From Glandiceps talaboti (Eukaryota; Hemichordata; Enteropneusta; Spengelidae), in contig NC_135565.1 in assembly GCF_964340395.1 (NCBI RefSeq), positions 17,206,209 to 17,219,708 on the forward strand: DNA of 13,500 bases, written 5' to 3'. The translations under genes were made by a program, and so were the position numbers. This document shows, piece after piece, positions 8,932 through 13,500 of the stretch. The first letter of the stretch is position 1; each line of letters starts with the position of its first letter. The notes below the pieces were generated by a model that had not been told where the DNA came from, did no database searches, and worked only from the letters and a program-made list of their open reading frames with translations.

Positions 8932-9130
8932 ATGACAGAGGAAGATGAAAGGAAGACGTCATTGAGGAAAAGAACTGGTCTAATACTAATAGTAGGTGTA
9001 TTGATTCTCCTATTCATTGTTATTTTGACCATCATCTTCCTATCGACAAGTCACAGCTCTGTAGTCAATCATCAAATTGGATGCGGTAAGATCGAAGGAA
9101 TACAAGAAAATGGTGGCTTTGTTTTCAAAG
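8932..9130 (+). CDS. Esterase exon 1: cytoplasmic tail, membrane anchor, domain start
   Basis: Encodes residues 1-66 plus one base. The first ATG follows CAAA (purine at -3). Acidic then basic residues (EEDERKTSLRKR) precede a Leu/Ile/Val-rich stretch of about 21 residues with no cleavage-site look, so a signal anchor is more likely than a cleaved signal. The hydrolase domain begins near GCGKIEG. The coding part is preceded at 8924-8925 by an acceptor AG with a C/T tract, so exon 1 as coded probably starts at 8926 with a short UTR piece. Donor is GTAAGT. Confidence 0.87.
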
Positions 9131-11077
9131 GTAAGTTTTCTTAGTGTTTTACAAATCATAATATGTTGCCCCCTCCCCCACCTCGCCCCCAATGTTGAGG
9201 CAATTGTTAAAAGAAGTATGAAGCTTCTAAATGTATTTTCTTCCCGTGATATCTCATCGTAGAGTGTAATAATACCAATTTTTGCCACCCATGTTCTATG
9301 TTTAGATAGATCTCGCGATGCAAAATATCACGTTGCTTCAAGTTGGTTCCTAGGTAAAACTGCAGATAAAATAAACCAGCCGAGCCGCTGTTCTCTCTAA
9401 TGTTAGGACCGTGTTGTGCCAACAGCAAGTGATAGTTAACCATGTTTCATAGAAAATACATTTATACCAGTACCATAACAAGTACTTTTTATGAAACCCA
9501 TCAAATACAATTCATAATGCATCAAAGTGTAGCGCCCCCAACGTATAAACTTAGGCTAAACCCCTCTAACTGACGAAACCTTTGGGATTCACACAGCATT
9601 GACACTTGTTTTCACAGGTCTACCCTATGCTAGACCCCCGATTGACGAGTTGAGATGGACACGTACTCAAGCTATGTCAGAAGAAGATTGCTGGTCTGAT
9701 ACCTATAAAGCAAATAAATTTAAATCAGAGTGCACCCAGAAAGACATTTTCACTGGTGGCGTAAAGGGCAATGAGGATTGTTTGTATGTGAATGTGTGGA
9801 CACCTACTCTGAAGAATGATGGTATGTAAATACAATGAAAGTCAGTTGACTTGGAACGCAGACTTGTCTGTACTTGAAACACAAAGTCGTCTGGCTCAAC
9901 AATTTTTTTTTCAAATTGCCAAATATTATCGTTTTGCTCTACCGAATTCTTACTTTCCGTTGTCTGGTGTGATTAGAATCTTACCAACATTGATACATTG
10001 TCTGTGTGTGAGGCGAGTTACCATTTTCTTGACATATCGTCGCCAAAATCAAATACATTGTAACAACTTATACCTTCATGGATTGAAATGTAACAATTCT
10101 ACTTCATTTTTTGTACACTGTAAGCCACGTCGCATTGTTCAGCTCTATAAGGCTTCTAAACCACATAGCCAATAGCGTGACAAGAATGTCTTTTCTTACA
10201 AAGTACAATTTTTCTCTAGCCAGATAATACGATGTAGCATAATGAATGTGAACAAGTCGCAACAGACTAGGATCTGTTTTAACCCAAATGGCTTCACTTG
10301 AATAATCATTATGTCTGTATTTTGTTGCATACCACCAGACATGGAGGTATAAGGGGAGATTATATCTACATGTACTAGACTAGTACTTTATTGTTGGTGG
10401 TGGTGACATCGAATGTCTGTCAAAAATAATAACCCTTGCCCAGTTAATATATGGCTTTCTAAGGACACTAAACTTCAACTGCAGTGTATAATTCTCCTTA
10501 TGAGTACGTAGAAACAGGGTAAGGGGGTTTGAGAGGACATACAGTAACTGTATAAGGCAAGAAATGCTCGTATCAAAATTCTGAAATTTATCTGATGAGA
10601 TTTTTACCCTCTAATACCTCTTTGCAGCTAATCTGCCAGTGATGGTCTTTATTCATGGTGGTTATTTGATGTCATTGAGTGGTAATGAACCTGGATATTC
10701 CCCAACCACAAAGTTAGCAGGTAAGATTACACACAGTTGTTACAAAGTAACACCATCATATGGTTGTTGTTGTTCTTGAACTTTTACAGGTGTTGCATTG
10801 GAACATACACTGTCATTCCGCCCTCATCGACCGAGAGGGGTAAGGCCAGTGGGGGCACCCGGACAACACATATCTTGCACTGCTCGGTATAGTATCTAGT
10901 TCATCAAGAATGAACGCATCGCATGATTAATTTTACAATTCTGTGTAACATCACTTTATCAACGAAAACATGTCACAATGGAAGATCTTCAAATTAATTT
11001 GATAGTTTTTGGTGTTTTATACAAATGTACGAAACAAGTCAATTTGTAATGTACAGCTTATGCAGATGGCAATAAAG

Positions 11078-11174
<97 letters not shown>

Positions 11175-12676
11175 CACATTTTTACAATTTAAAAAGGTGA
11201 AAAGTGAATTTGAAAATGCAAAGACATTCGACATAAAAATATAATATCAAACGCTGATCATGATTTAATACCACTCGCATATGTTACAAGTTGGTAATCA
11301 AATATAAACTTTTATATTTGTGCGTGTATAATTTTACAGTTGATTCTAAAATGGTGCACGTCTCCTTCAACTATCGACTCCATGCGTGGGGATTCCTTGC
11401 ACTGGATTCACTATCAAGCCGAGGCAATGGACATTCCGGGAACTATGGATTATGGGATCAACTAATGGCACTACAGTGGGTACATGATAACATCCAATCA
11501 TTTGGCGGAAACCCAGGTCACGTGACCATCTATGGACACAGCTCTGGAGCATCTTGTGTGTTTGCATTGTTATCATCGGAATTAACTCAAGGTAATAATC
11601 TTCTAATTTCAACTAACTAAAATTCCTTTACAGTTATATACAGACAGTAGAATTAGTAGTAAGTCAATAATTTAACGACTCGGAATGAAAACAGAACTTT
11701 TTTGTCTAGTTTTTTTCCATTTCACAATGTTTTTTCCATTTCACAGATGTTAAAGTGGCCATATGGATGAGGATTGGGTACTTATTTTTAATTCATCAAG
11801 GCTTCTTACTTGTAAAATCAATTACCAAGTCATTGTTTGTACCTCAATACATTGTACATGATTAAACAATGTGTAAAATGTTTGTTATTGTACGTACAAT
11901 AACAAACATTTTACTCACTTTTTAGCTTTTTGCAATGTAACGATTTACAAACACAGACTTAGTATATGTAGACTCACATGTTTTTTTCAAGTAGGAAGTC
12001 ATGATAAAATTATTTTATAAATTAAAAATCCAACAGAATTACCCAGTCCTCATCCATATGGCCACTTTAAAAGTATTCCCTTGGAATCATATTATTACAT
12101 TTATTACATTTATTATTTTATTATCCCTCACGAAGACATTTTTCTTGCATAATCTAACAATTCTGATACTAGACGTAAAATAACCCAGTGTACATTCATT
12201 ATACAACTTTATAGGGCATCTAAGTATAGGTATATTTAGTAAGAATTGATCAATTTGATGCCATGCATCATACACATTATGTCCAGTTTATTGACCCTTC
12301 AAAGGCCAGTGTTGGATTCATGACTTGGGTTGAATACAGTTGTCTATCAGACCTATAGAAACATTGGACTGATCCTTTGTGTACGTATGCCTTATGACTC
12401 CACTGAGAACATCACATGGATGAGAGAACCTCGGATTGAATCACGGGCCTTTAAGTAAAGTACAGTCACCCTTGTTTCTAATATCCAGGGTTGTTTCACC
12501 GCGCTGTCATGATGGGTGGATCCAGTATACTGAACAGATCACTGGAGGACGCGTCCAGGGATAACAAGAAAATTGTACAGAATGCTGGATGTGATGGTGC
12601 AGCAAATAACGAAGAGGAATATCAGTGTCTGATGGCGCTGTCACCCCAGGAAATTCTGGATGCAGTTCAAGCTGAT
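8932..12676 (+). CDS. Membrane-anchored type-B carboxylesterase/cholinesterase-like protein, 5' part of gene
   Basis: Spliced coding sequence 8932-9130, 9618-9821, 10628-10720, 11340-11591, 12489-12676: 936 nt, 312 residues, frame continuing past the window. Junction phases are 1, 1, 1, 1, and the last donor is phase 0. Order: basic cytoplasmic tail 1-16; one membrane segment about 17-37 (type II, positives inside); GLPYARPP 67-74; NEDCLYVNVWTP 118-129; oxyanion-hole HGG 144-146; FGGNPGHVTIYGHSSG 220-235 with nucleophile Ser233; GLFHRAV 250-256. The alpha/beta-hydrolase family normally runs to about 530-600 residues; the catalytic acid and histidine lie beyond this window. The reaction would be hydrolysis of carboxylic esters at the outer face of a membrane or in its lumen; the substrate is unknown. 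The nucleophile context GHSSGA differs from the usual GESAGG, so catalysis is likely but not certain; some family members are non-catalytic adhesion proteins. Confidence 0.9.
9618..9821 (+). CDS. Esterase exon 2: GLPYARPP and EDCLYVNVW motifs
   Basis: Encodes residues 67-134 with split codons at both ends. Carries the conserved G-x-P-Y-A-x-P-P turn and the type-B signature 2 around Cys121. Cys91 or Cys105 is the expected disulphide partner of Cys121. Acceptor is gttttcacag, donor is GTATGT. Confidence 0.93.
9831..9905 (+). repeat. Dispersed short repeat, copy B
   Basis: Lies immediately inside the second intron of the esterase. It shares acaatg-aag, agttgacttggaac (9844-9857) and a cgtct-ctcaaca block with copy A at 3279-3333. 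The long open frame over this intron has no family match and is read as chance. Confidence 0.4.
10628..10720 (+). CDS. Esterase exon 3: oxyanion-hole strand
   Basis: Encodes residues 136-165 with split codons at both ends. LPVMVFIHGGY is the conserved beta strand and HGG oxyanion-hole turn, followed by a short variable loop. Acceptor is cctctttgcag, donor is GTAAGA. At 93 nt it is easily missed by a length-limited open-frame search. Confidence 0.92.
11078..11173. repeat. (TA)n microsatellite in esterase intron 3
   Basis: About 95 bases of almost pure TA/AT with one short interruption (ATTAATATG). Self-complementary and likely variable in length. It lies about 165 bases before the acceptor of exon 4. 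Confidence 0.95.
11340..11591 (+). CDS. Esterase exon 4: nucleophile elbow
   Basis: Encodes residues 166-249 with split ends. VHVSFNYRLHAWGFLAL, then GNYGLWDQLMALQWVHDNI and FGGNPGHVTIYGHSSG match the core of the family. The last fits PROSITE-type signature 1 at every fixed position, with Ser233 the nucleophile. The donor GTAATA departs from consensus at the later positions, but the join to exon 5 is supported by phase and by family sequence. Confidence 0.94.
11750..12070. mobile_element. Fold-back / MITE-like element with TTAA ends in esterase intron 4
   Basis: The left end from 11750 (TTAAAGTGGCCATATGGATG, then AGGATTGGGTA) is repeated in inverted orientation at the right end (to 12070) with one difference over about 31 bases. 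Both ends begin with TTAA, the target duplicated by piggyBac-type elements, so TTAA may be the target-site duplication. The arms are partly complementary along their length and meet at a perfect 42-bp palindrome (11873-11914). There is no transposase frame inside, so it is non-autonomous. Confidence 0.75.
11873..11914. repeat. Perfect 42-bp palindrome
   Basis: The arm GTAAAATGTTTGTTATTGTA plus C (11873-11893) is followed with no spacer by its exact reverse complement (11894-11914). It forms the centre of the fold-back element and could extrude as a cruciform or as an RNA hairpin in the unspliced transcript. Confidence 0.95.
12489..12676 (+). CDS. Esterase exon 5: post-nucleophile helix region
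   Basis: Encodes residues 250-312. GLFHRAVMMGGSS corresponds to the usual G-L-F-x-R-A-I-x-x-S-G segment, with the usual Ser-Gly replaced by Gly-Gly. It ends LDAVQAD before a strong GTAAGT donor in phase 0. The next exon was not found in the remaining 824 nt. Confidence 0.9.
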
Positions 12677-13500
12677 GTAAGTTTGCTGTTTTGTTTTAAA
12701 AAAAAACTTCTTCACTTTTCTCTCAGAAATGCTTGGCTTTACATTGTTATCTCATCTTGTATGTAAAATGTCCCAGTAATTTGGTACAATGCTATCAACT
12801 AAACTATACCCAAATCGCCCTGCATGCAACAATACTGGCCCATTGTAGGTCAAAGATCACGTAGAAAATCAGTAAACAGGTTGATAGTTTTTAAACTTCA
12901 GTAATAGAGTAGACACATTTGATACACAACCATGTTCCTTTTTCATGTCTGCGTTTAGGTAACGTAACTGCATAAAGCAGCATGTAACTTGCAGTAACAT
13001 TACATTAGCAAGAAACACCACTTTGCATCAGTCCATAATCTCTATAGTTTATAATTCATATACATTCCTTGACACAACTTCAGTATTTAGCAGCTTTGTT
13101 TTTTTTAATTCAACTTGCAAGTCAACATGTCTATAGCTGACAACATTATGTTTTGTATATAAAGTGCTTTGTATAAAAGCTACGTACATGTATGTATACT
13201 ACTATGCACTATAAAGTATGTATAGTCTAGAATGAGATTTTATTACCTATCTACCATTACTACCCATTGGCTATCAGTGTCACATCTAACAGTATCAACA
13301 GGTTCCTATTTAGAAAACTACACATGTATAGGGAGCCAAACGAATGTCTTCGCAATTCATAAATAAAAACAAAAGTATAAATCCAAGCCATAATGAGGGC
13401 GCCATAATATCGCAACTGCATAGGCAATAAGCTTGGAAGTACAGTGTCAGTGACATATCTGTAAGTGTCTTTGGCGTCCCCCTTTAGTGAACCGTTTTGA
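12677..13500. other. Start of esterase intron 5
   Basis: From the GTAAGT donor to the window end. AT-rich, with short runs such as poly-T and TGTATG. No convincing esterase exon was found, so the intron is probably at least about 800 bases long and the rest of the gene lies outside. Confidence 0.6.

Noticed and set aside
9816-10175. 119-codon plus-strand frame after esterase exon 2
   Set aside because: It begins inside exon 2 in another frame and runs through the intron; no family match.
13478-13500. Possible next esterase exon at the window end (CLWRPPLV in phase 0 after taag)
   Set aside because: It only loosely resembles the family's next segment, has a poor pyrimidine tract, and is cut by the window edge.
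1-13500. tRNA, rRNA, CRISPR, operon or phage-like structures
   Set aside because: No box A/B pairs, conserved rRNA stretches, spaced direct repeats or prokaryotic gene layout were seen.

Overview
The window is animal nuclear DNA. It is AT-rich, has introns with GT..AG borders, and carries long microsatellites and at least one non-autonomous transposon-like element. The protein families fit an invertebrate, probably a marine deuterostome (hemichordate or amphioxus type) or a lophotrochozoan. The exact group cannot be settled by eye. No bacterial, phage or CRISPR-type system is present.

Left third, minus strand (4136 down to 292): a complete five-exon gene for a predicted secreted protein of 269 residues. 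It has a signal peptide, a PAN/apple domain, one EGF-like domain and a C-type lectin domain (CTLD). All four splice junctions agree in reading phase, and the domain boundaries fall on exon boundaries. The CTLD keeps the EPN and WND calcium/sugar-binding motifs. Both the EGF domain and the CTLD carry one cysteine more than the usual pattern.

Middle (about 4140 to 8925): the space between two divergently oriented genes. It holds a pentamer repeat, several GT/CT/TA tracts, a (TCTG)n tract and a short hairpin-rich stretch. Two unassigned open segments here have exon-like borders (6409-6493 minus, 7051-7179 plus).

Right third, plus strand (8926 to beyond 12676): the 5' part of a type-B carboxylesterase/cholinesterase-family gene. 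Five coding exons give 312 residues, the N-terminal half or so of the family's usual length. The protein starts with a short basic cytoplasmic tail and one membrane anchor (type II topology). It then has the GLPYARPP, EDCLYVNVW, HGG and GHSSG motifs. The catalytic acid and histidine would lie beyond the window. Its fourth intron carries a roughly 320-bp fold-back element with inverted ends starting at TTAA and a perfect 42-bp palindrome inside.

The two genes share no obvious pathway. Both encode proteins that act outside the cell or at its surface. I found no clearly new multi-gene system. The most noteworthy points are the domain combination and extra cysteines of the lectin, the unusual active-site neighbourhood of the anchored esterase, the intronic fold-back element, and an excess of the palindrome TGACGTCA.
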